In this document: positions 32,994 through 42,899 of the stretch, piece after piece
Position numbering within the stretch: the first letter of the stretch is position 1
Layout: each line of letters begins with the position of its first letter
NCBI GenBank assembly: GCA_029552825.1
Contig: JAKPDL010000112.1
Span: forward strand, 1-46,205
Direction of reading: 5' to 3'
From: Bacteroidota bacterium
GTDB taxonomy: Bacteria > Bacteroidota > Bacteroidia > Bacteroidales > VadinHA17
Length of the DNA: 46,205 nucleotides
Made by a program: the position numbers and the translations under genes
The notes under the pieces: model-generated
Told to the model about the DNA's origin: nothing
Database searches by the model: none
What the model saw: the letters and a program-made list of their open reading frames with translations, nothing else

Positions 32994-35606
32994 ATGAAAA
33001 AATTACTGCTGGTTGTGGCATTGATGGGTTCATTCATTCTCACTCTGAATGCAACCCATAACAGGGCAGGGGAGATTACTTATGTCCAGCTGTCAGACCT
33101 TACTTATGAATTCACTATTACGACATTCACCTATACACTTAGTTATGCCGACAGGCCACAGCTTCCTATTGAATGGGGCGATGGCACTTCTTCAATTGCT
33201 CCCAGGATTGAAATAGTGATGCTTCCAAATTATTACAGGAAAAATGTCTACAAAATTATCCATACTTTTCCGGGTCCTGGAGTATACGATGTGGTTGTAC
33301 AGGACCCCAACCGCAATTATGGAGTCCAGAATATACCAAACTCGGTAAATGTTGTATTTTCAATAAGGACAAAACTTGTTGTGAACCCCGCAATGGGAAA
33401 GAACAGTACACCAGTACTTCTTAATCCTCCATACGACAAGGCTGCAAAAGGATATCTTTTTATTCACAATCCGGCTGCATTCGACCCCGACGGTGATAGC
33501 CTATCGTATCAACTTACTGTATGCACAAGAGAAAACGGAAAACCTATCGAAAACTACACCTTCCCGCCAGCAACACATAAATTTTATGTTGACTCAATTT
33601 CAGGCGACCTCGTCTGGGATACCCCCGCCGATACTGGAAAATATAATGTGGCAATGGAAATTCAGGAATGGCGGAATGGTAAAAAAATAGGAGCGATTGT
33701 AAGAGATATGCAGATTGAAGTCTACAATACCAAAAACCACCCTCCGGTGAACAGTACTCTCAGAGATTTCTGCGTTGAAGCAGGAGATACAGTGGATTTT
33801 ATAGTTACTGCAACCGATAAGGATGATGATTTCATAAGACTTAAAGCAACATCCGGAGTTTTCAGCCTACCCGGGTGCAGTGCCACTTTCAGCAAAATTG
33901 ATTCACTGGCAGGATATGCATCTGCCAGGTTTTTCTGGAAAACATGCTACGAAAATGTACGTCACCAACCCTATGATATAATAATAAAATCGGAAGATAA
34001 CAGCAGGGATCTTTCATTGTTCGACATAGACAATTTCAGGATAAAGGTGCTTGGCCCTGCGCCTCACCTCCTGAGCGCTTCACCAGAAGGAAAGTTTATA
34101 CGGCTTGAATGGGATAACTACGGAACAAACGTAATTGCAGGGTTCAGTATTTACCGCAGAGAAGGTGCTTCAACATTTCAGCCCGATTCTTGCAACGAGG
34201 GTATTCCTGCCTCAACAGGATTCGTGAAAGTTGGATATGTTTCAGGAAGTTCAACTGTTACATATATCGACACCGACAACGGACAGGGCCTGCAATTTGG
34301 GAAAGAATATACCTACCGTATCGTTGCCGTCTACCCCGACGGTACCGAGAGCAAGGCTTCAAATGAAGTTACTTCAACCCTCGTTTCGGGTATACCGGTA
34401 ATCAGAAATGTAAGTGTAAGAAATACAGATGTGAGCAAGGGATCCATTTTCCTTGCATGGAAAAAGCCTGACAGACTCGATACAATCCCGGCAAACGGCC
34501 CGTATGAATATCTGATCTTCAGAGCCGATGGTGTTTCGGGCATGAATTACCAGCAGATTCACTCAATAAAAACTGCCGACCTGAATGATACTACACACAT
34601 TGATACACTTATTAATACACGCGACAGAGGTTATATTTACAGGATTGAACTTTATAATGATGCACCGGGCAACAGATTCCTGATAGGAGAGCCTTCGTAT
34701 GCTTCGTCACTCTTTCTCGAAATTGCACCCGGCGACCGGAAAGCCCGGATTACTATCAGAAGAAATGTTCCATGGATAAATTCTGCATACGATATTTTCA
34801 GACTCAACGAATCGACAATGAAGTTCGATTCGGTCGGAACAACAAATCAGCTGACATATACAGATACCGGCCTCGAGAACGGAAAGCAGTATTATTATCT
34901 TGTCCGCTCAACTGGCTCCTACGCCAATTCACAACTTCCTCAAAACCTTGTTAATTTCTCCCAGATTGCCGGTATAGTGCCTTATGATAATGAGCCTCCT
35001 TGCGCGCCGGTACTGACTGTAACTTCACAGTGCGACAGCCTGTATAACACACTCAGGTGGTCATTTGAAGACCCGGGTTGTCTGGATGATGTGGCAGGGT
35101 ACAAAATTTTTTACAAACAGCTTACCGAAGAGACTCTTGCACAGATAGACATAATAAATGATAAAAATGTTTTTGTTTATCGCCATAAACCAGGTGAAAT
35201 AGTTGCCGGCTGCTACGCTGTTTCAGCTTTCGACAACAATGGTAATGAGAGTCAAAAATCTGTGATGGTCTGCGTCGACTCATGCAATTTCTATGAGATA
35301 CCGAACGTATTTACTCCTAATGGCGACGGAATAAACGACTGGCTGGTAGCTAAAACATCAGGACTGGTTGAAAAGGTCGATTTTAAACTCTTTAACCGCA
35401 ACGGCCAGCTGATATTCCGTACCGACAATCCGAAAATTGAATGGGACGGAACATACAAAGGGAAGATTGTTTCGCCAGGTGTCTATTTCTATCAGTGCGA
35501 TGTTACAGAAAGACGCATAACCGGTCTGGAATTATTTCATCTTTCTGGCTTTGTGCATGTAATAACTGAAAAGGGTGCAAAAGTAACACCACAACCAACC
35601 AAATAA
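32994..35606 (+). CDS. Large secreted protein with T9SS type B sorting domain
   Basis: An 870-residue protein from ATG 32994; a TTG two codons earlier is less likely. Signal peptide MKKLLLVVALMGSFILTLNA. Residues 20-340 are repeated Ig/cadherin-like beta domains (AAFDPDGDSLSYQLTV, VSATDKDDD-like patterns). About 360-760 are fibronectin type III modules (IRLEWDNYGTNVIAGFSIYR, EYTYRIVAVYPDG). The end carries the gliding-motility-associated C-terminal domain (IPNVFTPNGDGINDWL, WDGTYKGKIVSPGVYFYQCD). That domain directs export by the type IX system and surface attachment or release. The host should therefore have a T9SS. The role is probably adhesion or cell-surface structure. Confidence 0.92.
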   Translation: MKKLLLVVALMGSFILTLNATHNRAGEITYVQLSDLTYEFTITTFTYTLSYADRPQLPIEWGDGTSSIAPRIEIVMLPNYYRKNVYKIIHTFPGPGVYDVVVQDPNRNYGVQNIPNSVNVVFSIRTKLVVNPAMGKNSTPVLLNPPYDKAAKGYLFIHNPAAFDPDGDSLSYQLTVCTRENGKPIENYTFPPATHKFYVDSISGDLVWDTPADTGKYNVAMEIQEWRNGKKIGAIVRDMQIEVYNTKNHPPVNSTLRDFCVEAGDTVDFIVTATDKDDDFIRLKATSGVFSLPGCSATFSKIDSLAGYASARFFWKTCYENVRHQPYDIIIKSEDNSRDLSLFDIDNFRIKVLGPAPHLLSASPEGKFIRLEWDNYGTNVIAGFSIYRREGASTFQPDSCNEGIPASTGFVKVGYVSGSSTVTYIDTDNGQGLQFGKEYTYRIVAVYPDGTESKASNEVTSTLVSGIPVIRNVSVRNTDVSKGSIFLAWKKPDRLDTIPANGPYEYLIFRADGVSGMNYQQIHSIKTADLNDTTHIDTLINTRDRGYIYRIELYNDAPGNRFLIGEPSYASSLFLEIAPGDRKARITIRRNVPWINSAYDIFRLNESTMKFDSVGTTNQLTYTDTGLENGKQYYYLVRSTGSYANSQLPQNLVNFSQIAGIVPYDNEPPCAPVLTVTSQCDSLYNTLRWSFEDPGCLDDVAGYKIFYKQLTEETLAQIDIINDKNVFVYRHKPGEIVAGCYAVSAFDNNGNESQKSVMVCVDSCNFYEIPNVFTPNGDGINDWLVAKTSGLVEKVDFKLFNRNGQLIFRTDNPKIEWDGTYKGKIVSPGVYFYQCDVTERRITGLELFHLSGFVHVITEKGAKVTPQPTK

Positions 35607-36826
35607 TGAAGGGGATAGGTGAAATGAAGAGGATGTTGATTACAGTTGCAGCAATAGTGATGTGTGCCGGGGTCAACTCACAGTCACCGGTTGATTATCT
35701 TCTTAAGGCTAAGGCACTTACTGAATCAGGAAAAAATTATGAAGCGGTTCAGATTCTGTCAGAAGCAATTGCAAAGGGGACCGACTGGAGGTATCTGGTA
35801 TTGAGAGGTGATGCCTTTCTGCAACTTGGCAGGCTGAATGATGCCGAGAAGGACTACAACCAGGCTAACCAGATAGAACCTTCTTCAGGAGATTACGGAC
35901 TGGCGCGGATCTATGCACTGGCTGGAAATGCAGCTAAATCGACTGTTTACCTTGAATCATGCCTGAATTCAAAATATAAAAGAAGTGAGAAAGAGATAAT
36001 GCTCGACCCGGCATTTACCAGAATTGAAAACACTCCTGAATGGCGCCGGTTCTGGAAAACAGAACGGTATAGCGTTATTGAAACAGGAATGCAGGAGATT
36101 GAATACAATATTTCGACAGGCAAGAGAGATGAAGCACAGCAGATAGCTTCAGAACTTGCCAGAGACTACCCTTCCGAGAACAGGGTGGTATATGCTAAAG
36201 CACTGGTGGATTTTGCATTTCAGCGTTATAATGACGTAATTACCGCAATGTCGAAACTGTTAAGTGTTGAGAAGGGGAATACGGATTATCTGACACTACT
36301 TGCAAAAGGCCAGATGGCGTCTGGGAATGCCTCTGGAGCCATCCTTTCATATTCGCGCATGATTGACTCGGGTGTTCTCGATGCGTCTCTCTTTATCCGC
36401 AGGGCGGAATGCTACATAAAGACAGGCGAATTTGAGAAGGCAATGAAGGATATAAACAAATTTCTGGAATTCTACCCTGAAAATAAGGAAGCTTTAAGAA
36501 TGGCTGGCAGAACGGCTTCAGCCATGGGTGATAATCTTAAAGGAATATCATTTTTTACGAAGAACATTGAATATCATCCCGGTGATCCGGAATGTTATAT
36601 CGACAGGGCTAATTCCTTTTTTGCCTGTAAATCATGGGATTTAGCTGCGGGTGATTACGGTATGGCACTCGACCTTAATCCTGAGCTCCCGGATGCATGG
36701 CTCAATAAGGGTATTGCACTTGTTAACACTGGAAAAACCGAAGATGCGTGTTTTGATTTCAGGAAGGCTTACTCACTCGGTAACAAAAAAGCTTCAACAT
36801 ATATAAGCCGCTATTGTATAAAATGA
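35606..36826 (+). CDS. Exported tetratricopeptide-repeat protein
   Basis: A 406-residue protein. Its ATG overlaps the stop of the previous gene (TAATG). An alternative start at 35624 (codon 7) begins the signal peptide MKRMLITVAAIVMCAGVNSQ directly. Clear TPR units run from about 30 to 120 (LLKAKALTESGKNYEAVQIL, YLVLRGDAFLQLGRLNDAEK) and from about 200 to 400 (SLFIRRAECYIKTGEFEKAM, AWLNKGIALVNTGKTEDACF). TPR proteins are scaffolds; beside a T9SS cargo protein it may assist display or envelope assembly, which is inference. No terminator is seen. Confidence 0.9.
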   Translation: MKGIGEMKRMLITVAAIVMCAGVNSQSPVDYLLKAKALTESGKNYEAVQILSEAIAKGTDWRYLVLRGDAFLQLGRLNDAEKDYNQANQIEPSSGDYGLARIYALAGNAAKSTVYLESCLNSKYKRSEKEIMLDPAFTRIENTPEWRRFWKTERYSVIETGMQEIEYNISTGKRDEAQQIASELARDYPSENRVVYAKALVDFAFQRYNDVITAMSKLLSVEKGNTDYLTLLAKGQMASGNASGAILSYSRMIDSGVLDASLFIRRAECYIKTGEFEKAMKDINKFLEFYPENKEALRMAGRTASAMGDNLKGISFFTKNIEYHPGDPECYIDRANSFFACKSWDLAAGDYGMALDLNPELPDAWLNKGIALVNTGKTEDACFDFRKAYSLGNKKASTYISRYCIK

Positions 36827-36942
36827 TGCCCCGTCAGTATCCAAAATGAGGGAAATGTCTGGGGTCATTTGCGCTTCACTTCGCTCGGCGGGGATTCGAT
36901 AGTAATTCAATAGTAATTTAATTGTTCTTTTGCCTTTTCTCA

Positions 36943-36985
36943 TGTACTCACCCCCAACCCCTTCTCTATTTCGTAAAGAGGGGGC
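36943..36985 (+). repeat. 43-base dispersed repeat, copy 3
   Basis: It begins TGTACTCACCCCC and ends GTAAAGAGGGGGC, with two or three base changes from copies 1 and 2 (CCCTTCTCTATTT in the middle). It is not next to DUF559 iterons, unlike the other copies. Confidence 0.8.
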
Positions 36986-37039
36986 TTCTCTCTCCTGACT
37001 ATTTCTTAGTTTCCTTTCGCCCCTGACCGTAAGATATTC

Positions 37040-37395
37040 CATATCCCCTACGGGGAATTTAAATGGATGCTTAATCCCATAGGGCTATAATACCTGAACC
37101 CTTACGGGGTACAGGTTATATGTGAATTCTGGATTGCAAATGCCTGTATGCGAAATTAGCTTTCCTGGATTATTTTATTGCCTGCAGGGCATAAGGTATT
37201 GTTGATGATGGTTTCAATTATGATTGTTTTATACCTCGTAGAGGTTATGGAATTATTTTGTTCTTGCATCATAGGTGCATGATCGGATATTAGCTCCGGA
37301 GGAGCGGCCTGTTTGTAGCAAAGGATACACGAAATAATTAGCGCCGGGACGATATGTTTATTTGAGAAGCGAATTATCATTCCCGGCGCAATAGG
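37040..37395. repeat. Cluster of small palindromic intergenic repeats
   Basis: In 350 gene-free bases there are at least six short palindromes. They are CCCCTACGGGG (37045), ACCTGAACCC with GGGGTACAGGT (about 37092-37116), ACCTCGTAGAGGT (37230), ATCATAGGTGCATGAT (37268), GCTCCGGAGGAGC (37291), and GCGCCGGGA (37341) paired with TCCCGGCGC (37381). Such CTACGGGG / CTCCGGAG motifs are familiar as dispersed intergenic repeats in Bacteroidota. No gene is present. Confidence 0.6.
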
Positions 37396-37783
37396 TTAAA
37401 GTCCACGTCAATACATGCGAGAAAGACCGAAGGCACCAAGGCAGTAAGTCGCATTCCATTAGTTCGTAATGTTTTTTTGCATTTTATTTTTTAAAGATAA
37501 AAATATTAATTTTTTAAAGAATTTTTCTTACTTTTATATACTCTTATAGAGGGAAATAAAAAGCCCCTGTATTGGTGGACGAGGGCGGCATAGTAGGTTA
37601 AAGAAAATGATTTCTTATCAGGTGATTTTTGATAAACTGAAAAATATTTTATAAAGATTAGCTAAATAATGGACAATGAGTTACTTGGCTCATTTGGTAA
37701 TAAGGAAAAATAGAATAATAAGATAGGAGCCCTTTTTTAAAAGTAATTGGAAGAACAAGTTGCTAAATCATTAAGATAAATAT
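37396..37783. other. Gene-free AT-rich region upstream of cas3
   Basis: I see no supported gene in these 388 bases. An 11-base direct repeat TTTTTTAAAGA occurs twice near 37485-37520. A 14-codon reading frame (37669) is too short to support. The cas promoter is presumably here, but no TTTG/TAnnTTTG pair is convincing. Confidence 0.5.
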
Positions 37784-40237
37784 ATGTATCTAGCTCATAT
37801 AAAAAAAGGAGAAGACAAAGAAATTAATCAAACGTTGGAAGAACATTTAATAAATGTTGCAAAACTTTCTTCAATAATTGGCTCAAAATTGGGACTTAAT
37901 AAAACATGTGAATTACTTGGTTTATTGCATGATTTGGGTAAATATAGTAGTGCATTTCAAAATTATCTAAAATCAGCAACCGGAATAATTGACCAAGATG
38001 AAGATGAATATGTTGATTCTGGTAATTTGAAAGGTAAAATAGATCATTCTACTGCTGGTGCTCAATATATATGGAACTATGCTAGGGGAGTAGATAAAAA
38101 ATTGCAAATTGCCCTACAAACAATGGCACTGTGTTTAGCATCACATCATTCAGGATTAATTGATTGTATTAGTCCCGAAGGTGAAAACGAGTTTTCAAAA
38201 AGAATGGCTAAAACATATAATAAAACCTATTTGGAAGAAGTAATACAAAATGCAGATAAGGAATTACTTGAAAGAATAAATAAATTAATTTCAGATTCCG
38301 AAACTTATAATGGTATTTTAAAGTTGTTAAAAAGAATTGCAACGAAAAATAAAAATGAAATAATAAATCGATTTCAGGCTGGTCTTTTAGTAAAGATGCT
38401 TTATAGCTGCCTGATTGATGCTGATAGAACAGATACAGCAGATTTTGAATATCCCAGAAATGCTAAAAACAGACAATATGGTAGTTTTTTGGGATGGGGC
38501 ATCTTAATAGATCGTCTTGAAAAGCATCTTTTAAGTTTTGAGAAAAAACCAGATAAAAAAAGAATTGATGAAATAAGAAAGAATATTTCAGATGCTTGTA
38601 AAAACAGAGCTAAAGATAAACAGGGTATATATACATTAACTGTACCTACAGGAGGCGGAAAAACACTTGCCAGTTTGCGATTTGCACTGCATCATGCACA
38701 TAAACATAAACTCGAAAGAATAATATATGTAATTCCTTATACTTCTATAATTGACCAGAATGCACAGGTAGTGAGAAATATTCTAGAAATAGATGATAAT
38801 GAGAAAGGGAGAGTCGTTCTTGAACATCATTCAAACTTGCTACCGGAAAGACAAAATTGGAAAACAAAAATTCTAACTGAAAATTGGGACGCACCTGTTG
38901 TTTTTACAACAAGTGTTCAGTTTTTAGAAACTATTTTTGGCGCAGGTACGCGTAGTGCCCGGCGTTTGCATCAGTTGGCCAAAGCTGTGATTATTTTTGA
39001 TGAAATTCAGACACTACCCATTAAAACAGTCCATTTATTTAACAATACTATAAATTTCCTGATTAACTACTGCAACACAACGGTATTGCTATGCACAGCA
39101 ACACAACCTCTGTTAAATAAAACTGATGAAAATAAAGGACAGCTTAACTTCACAGACAAAAATGAAATTGTACCTAATATTGAAGCCTTGTTTAATGATT
39201 TAAAACGTGTACAGGTAATCAATAAATACAAGCCAGAAGGCTGGAGTTTTGATGAAATAGCAGGTTTATCTATTGAGCAAGCACAAAAAACCAATAATTG
39301 TCTTGTTGTAGTAAATACAAAGAAAAGTGCAAAGGTTTTATTTGAAACCATAGAAATAAATGAGTCAACTTTGCCAGTCTATCATTTAAGTACAAGTATG
39401 TGCCCTGCTCACAGGCTAAAAATTTTAGAAGAAATGAAAATAAAGCTTCAGGCTTGTGAGACGTTTATTTGCGTAAGTACTCAGTTAATTGAAGCTGGAG
39501 TAGATATTGATTTTGGAACGGTAATACGATTTGTAGCTGGCATTGATTCAATTGTTCAGGCAGCAGGCCGATGCAACAGAAACGGTAAACGGGAAATAAG
39601 CAGAGTTTTTGTAGTAAACCCAAAGGATGAAATAATTGATTCATTGGAAGATATTAAAGTAGGGAAAGAAGTGTGCTTGCGAATTCTAAATGAAATGAAA
39701 AATCAGAAAGCCGGATTACCTTCTGAATTAATTCATCCTAAAACCATTGAACGTTATTTTCAATATTACTTTTATCGCAGGGCAGATCTAATGAGTTACC
39801 CTGTGGATATAGGACATGATGATAACCTTCTTAGAATCTTGAGTACAAATGATTTAGCAGTGCGCGAGCATATAATAGTGTCTGGTTTAGTGCCTGAAAT
39901 TTACTTTCGGCAATCGTTCCAAACAGCAGCTGAAAAGTTCAAATCAATTGATGCACCAACAATTGGAATAGTTGTACCATATCAGGATGAAGGCAAAAAA
40001 TTAATTACGGATCTTTTCTCTCAATTTGCTTTTGAAAAGCAGAATGAATTATTACGTAAAGCTCAGTGTTTTACTGTGAATGTCTTTCAGAATGTTTTTA
40101 TAAATTTAGTGGAACAGAAACTCATAAAAAAAGTGCCCGAAATAGGAGTATATGTCTTAAGTGATGAGAGATATTACCATCCTAAATTTGGCTTAAATAC
40201 TGAAATAAGCCAAGATTATGATACTTTAATTCAATAA
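37784..40237 (+). CDS. cas3: CRISPR-associated helicase/nuclease Cas3 (type I-C)
   Basis: An 817-residue protein. The N-terminal HD nuclease shows H21, the H49-D50 pair in LLHDLGKYSSAF, a further histidine in KIDHSTAGAQY, and ASHHSGL. The SF2 helicase has Walker A PTGGGKT (about 288-294), a DEIQ box near 406 in VIIFDEIQTLP, CTATQPLL as motif III, STQLIEAGVDIDF and the arginine-finger motif QAAGRCNRNGK. Cas3 is recruited by Cascade and degrades the non-target strand. It is first in a seven-gene operon with gaps of only a few bases. Coding sequence is AT-rich compared with the housekeeping genes. HD and helicase are fused, as usual in I-C. Confidence 0.97.
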   Translation: MYLAHIKKGEDKEINQTLEEHLINVAKLSSIIGSKLGLNKTCELLGLLHDLGKYSSAFQNYLKSATGIIDQDEDEYVDSGNLKGKIDHSTAGAQYIWNYARGVDKKLQIALQTMALCLASHHSGLIDCISPEGENEFSKRMAKTYNKTYLEEVIQNADKELLERINKLISDSETYNGILKLLKRIATKNKNEIINRFQAGLLVKMLYSCLIDADRTDTADFEYPRNAKNRQYGSFLGWGILIDRLEKHLLSFEKKPDKKRIDEIRKNISDACKNRAKDKQGIYTLTVPTGGGKTLASLRFALHHAHKHKLERIIYVIPYTSIIDQNAQVVRNILEIDDNEKGRVVLEHHSNLLPERQNWKTKILTENWDAPVVFTTSVQFLETIFGAGTRSARRLHQLAKAVIIFDEIQTLPIKTVHLFNNTINFLINYCNTTVLLCTATQPLLNKTDENKGQLNFTDKNEIVPNIEALFNDLKRVQVINKYKPEGWSFDEIAGLSIEQAQKTNNCLVVVNTKKSAKVLFETIEINESTLPVYHLSTSMCPAHRLKILEEMKIKLQACETFICVSTQLIEAGVDIDFGTVIRFVAGIDSIVQAAGRCNRNGKREISRVFVVNPKDEIIDSLEDIKVGKEVCLRILNEMKNQKAGLPSELIHPKTIERYFQYYFYRRADLMSYPVDIGHDDNLLRILSTNDLAVREHIIVSGLVPEIYFRQSFQTAAEKFKSIDAPTIGIVVPYQDEGKKLITDLFSQFAFEKQNELLRKAQCFTVNVFQNVFINLVEQKLIKKVPEIGVYVLSDERYYHPKFGLNTEISQDYDTLIQ

Positions 40238-40239
40238 AT

Positions 40240-40989
40240 ATGGAAACACCAAAAAATTCAATTCAATTCAAGGTATTGGGTAGGTATGCACTATTTACCG
40301 ATCCTATAACCAAAATAGGAGGGGAACGATGTTCTTATCATGTGCCAACTTACGAAGCACTGAAGGGAATTGCCAAATCGATATATTGGAAGCCCACATT
40401 TATATGGTACATCGATAAAGTAAGGGTGATGAAACCCATTAGAACACAAACCAAAGGGATGAAGCCAATAAAAATTACAGGTGGAAATGACCTTGCTATT
40501 TACACATATCTTATAGACGTTGAATATCAGGTTTTGGCTCATTTTGAATGGAACGATTATCAAACCGAGTTGGTAAAGGATCGAATTGGTGGTAAGCATT
40601 ACCACATTGCTCATCGAATGCTCGAACGTGGAGGTCGACAGGATATTTTCCTTGGCACACGAGATTGTCAGGGTTACGTTGAACCTTGTGAATTTGGAGA
40701 GGGGAAAGGTTTTTATGATGATATTGATGAAGTTGCTTTTGGCCTTATGTTCCATGGATTCGACTACCCTGATGAAACAGGTCATAATGAACTAGTAACC
40801 CGATTATGGAATCCGATAATGAAACATGGAATCATTGAATTTTGCAGGCCAGAAGAGTGTACTATCAGAAAATTTGTTCGCTTTATGCAAGCCAAAAAAT
40901 TTGGCTTAAATAATAATAATATTAGAGATGTGACAGTTGATTATAACGATATAATTATTAACGCTGGCAAGGAGGACGGTATATTATGA
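40240..40989 (+). CDS. cas5c: Cas5c, pre-crRNA processing subunit
   Basis: A 249-residue RAMP protein of the Cas5d/Cas5c group. The diagnostic N-terminus carries GRYALFTDPITKIGGERCSY and HVPTYEALKGIAKSIYWKP, and a C-terminal GFDYPDETGHNELVTRLWNP is present. In type I-C, Cas5c replaces Cas6: it cuts the repeat hairpin and stays on the 5' handle of the crRNA. It starts two bases after the cas3 stop and overlaps cas8c by four bases. No cas6 is present in the locus, consistent with this role. Confidence 0.95.
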   Translation: METPKNSIQFKVLGRYALFTDPITKIGGERCSYHVPTYEALKGIAKSIYWKPTFIWYIDKVRVMKPIRTQTKGMKPIKITGGNDLAIYTYLIDVEYQVLAHFEWNDYQTELVKDRIGGKHYHIAHRMLERGGRQDIFLGTRDCQGYVEPCEFGEGKGFYDDIDEVAFGLMFHGFDYPDETGHNELVTRLWNPIMKHGIIEFCRPEECTIRKFVRFMQAKKFGLNNNNIRDVTVDYNDIIINAGKEDGIL

Positions 40990-42881
40990 GTTGGATGAAA
41001 GAATTATATAAAACATATGAAAATTGCATAAATAAGGTTGACCTTGAAGCTAACCCCGAAAAAGCAGGAAAACCTTTATTGCCGCCCTTTCATTCATTAC
41101 AAAATTCTCATTTAGAAATTAAAATTAATGAATATGGCATTTTTTTAGATGCTAATTCTATTACCGAAAAAAAAGATCAGGAAATCATTATACCATGTAC
41201 TGAAAAGTCTGCATCCAGAACAAGTGGTGAAGAACCACATCCTTTATGTGATAAAATCCAATATTGTGCAAAAGACTATTCGGGTAAAAAGAAGCAATAT
41301 TTTAACTCATATTTTAAACTGCTAGAATCTTGGAGGAACTTTGACATTACTAATAAATTCCTAAATGCCATTTATATTTATGTGAAGAAAGGAACAATTT
41401 GTTCAGATATTCAAAAAACAGGGAAAACATTTATTAAGAATAATCAGGATTTAGGAGATTTATTTGTAAGATGGGTAGTTGAAATCCCAGGCGAATTAGA
41501 AATTCGATGCTGGAAACGAAAGGATTTATTTGAAAGTTGGCAAAAATATTGTGAAGCTCAGGAAAGTGTTGACGATGTCTGCTTTATAACTGGTGATATA
41601 AAAAGTATCACTATCAATCACCCAAAAAGAATAAGAAATAGTGGTGATAATGCTAAATTAATATCTGCAAACGATAAAGAAGGTTTTACATTTTTAGGTC
41701 GTTTCCAGATTAATCAATTTGGTAAAGAAAAACTTCCTAATCAGGCAGCCTCAGTAAGTTTCGATGTATCTCAGAAGGCTCATAGTGCTTTGCGGTGGTT
41801 AATTGACAGACAAGGCTTTAGAAATGGAGATCAGGTAATTGTTGCATGGTCGGTTACCGGAGAAAATACTCCCGATATTTTTGCTGATTCCATATCACTT
41901 TTTAATGATAGTGCGGAAGAACAAATCCGGGAAATTACCACGGTTAGTTATTACGATGCTGGACAGACATTTGGACGTAAACTCACTAAAAAAATAGCTG
42001 GCTACAGGGTTGAATTAGTTAATGCTGAAAAAATTATAGTCATGGGACTTGATTCAGCGGGTCCGGGGCGAATAGCCGTTACATATTATAGAGAGCTTAA
42101 GGGCTCAGATTTCTTAGAAAGGCTTGAAAATTGGCATAAACATATGGCATGGCATTTTCATGAATTCGTCGAAGACCCAAATAGCAAAAAGAAAAAAATC
42201 TCAGGTAATATTGTGTATGCTCCTGCTCCAAGAGTTATTGCAGAAGCTTGCTACGGAAGGCGTCTTGATGAAAAATTAAAAAAAGCAACTATTGAACGAT
42301 TATTGCCTTGTATTATTGATGAAAGGCAATTACCTTATGATTTAGTAAACATTGCTGTAAGAAGAGCCTCTAATAAAGTTGGAATGGATTATTGGGAATG
42401 GGAAAGAACCTTGAGTGTGGCCTGTGCACTTTATAGCTGTTATGTGATCAGAGAACAAAAAAGTATTAACCTAAATGATAAAATTATGGCTTTAGAACAT
42501 GATCGTAACGACAGGGATTACCTATACGGTAGATTGCTCGCCGTTGCCGAGCATATCGAAGAAATTGCCCTGAATGTGGCAAAAGAATCACGTGAGACTA
42601 CGGCTTCCCGCCTGATGCAGCGTTTTGCCGATTTTCCATTCTCTACATGGAGAACTATTGAATCGGCACTTGTACCTTACAAATCACGATTAAGTGCTAA
42701 TAGGCCTGGATTTCTTGTCAATATGAAAAACTTACTGGATGTTATTCACTCAAAATTCCAGCCAGGCGACTTTGAGAATGATAATCGTCTAACAGGAGTT
42801 TACCTGTTAGGGTATCATTGTCAACGACTTGAGCTTAAATCAAAGAAAATACAAGATGAATCAAAACCTGATAGTTATTAA
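40986..42881 (+). CDS. cas8c: Cas8c (Csd1), large subunit of the I-C Cascade
   Basis: A 631-residue protein. Recognised by position and by Csd1-type segments: KIQYCAKDYSGKKKQYFNSY in the N-terminal part, CFITGDIKSITINHPKRIRN in the middle, LGRFQINQFGKEKLPNQAAS with VSFDVSQKAHSALRWLI, and the C-terminal YLYGRLLAVAEHIEE region. It recognises the PAM and anchors the complex on DNA. The last about 130 residues correspond to the small-subunit (Cas11-like) helical domain, probably also made separately from an internal start. It overlaps cas5c by four bases. Confidence 0.95.
   Translation: MSWMKELYKTYENCINKVDLEANPEKAGKPLLPPFHSLQNSHLEIKINEYGIFLDANSITEKKDQEIIIPCTEKSASRTSGEEPHPLCDKIQYCAKDYSGKKKQYFNSYFKLLESWRNFDITNKFLNAIYIYVKKGTICSDIQKTGKTFIKNNQDLGDLFVRWVVEIPGELEIRCWKRKDLFESWQKYCEAQESVDDVCFITGDIKSITINHPKRIRNSGDNAKLISANDKEGFTFLGRFQINQFGKEKLPNQAASVSFDVSQKAHSALRWLIDRQGFRNGDQVIVAWSVTGENTPDIFADSISLFNDSAEEQIREITTVSYYDAGQTFGRKLTKKIAGYRVELVNAEKIIVMGLDSAGPGRIAVTYYRELKGSDFLERLENWHKHMAWHFHEFVEDPNSKKKKISGNIVYAPAPRVIAEACYGRRLDEKLKKATIERLLPCIIDERQLPYDLVNIAVRRASNKVGMDYWEWERTLSVACALYSCYVIREQKSINLNDKIMALEHDRNDRDYLYGRLLAVAEHIEEIALNVAKESRETTASRLMQRFADFPFSTWRTIESALVPYKSRLSANRPGFLVNMKNLLDVIHSKFQPGDFENDNRLTGVYLLGYHCQRLELKSKKIQDESKPDSY
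42486..42881 (+). CDS. cas11c: Candidate internal Cas11c small subunit (within cas8c)
   Basis: ATG at 42486 is in frame with cas8c (codon 501) and would yield a 131-residue helical protein beginning MALEHDRNDRDYLYGRLLAV. In studied I-C systems, the small subunit is produced by internal initiation in this part of cas8c. The length fits. There is no Shine-Dalgarno sequence, which is normal for this phylum and so neither supports nor excludes it. Another in-frame ATG at 42388 is possible. Confidence 0.5.
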   Translation: MALEHDRNDRDYLYGRLLAVAEHIEEIALNVAKESRETTASRLMQRFADFPFSTWRTIESALVPYKSRLSANRPGFLVNMKNLLDVIHSKFQPGDFENDNRLTGVYLLGYHCQRLELKSKKIQDESKPDSY

Positions 42882-42899
42882 CATTTAATAATCTTAATT

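Noticed and set aside
37669-37713. A 14-codon frame MDNELLGSFGNKEK upstream of cas3
   Set aside because: Too short, with no support from motifs or coupling; could be a leader peptide but nothing shows it.
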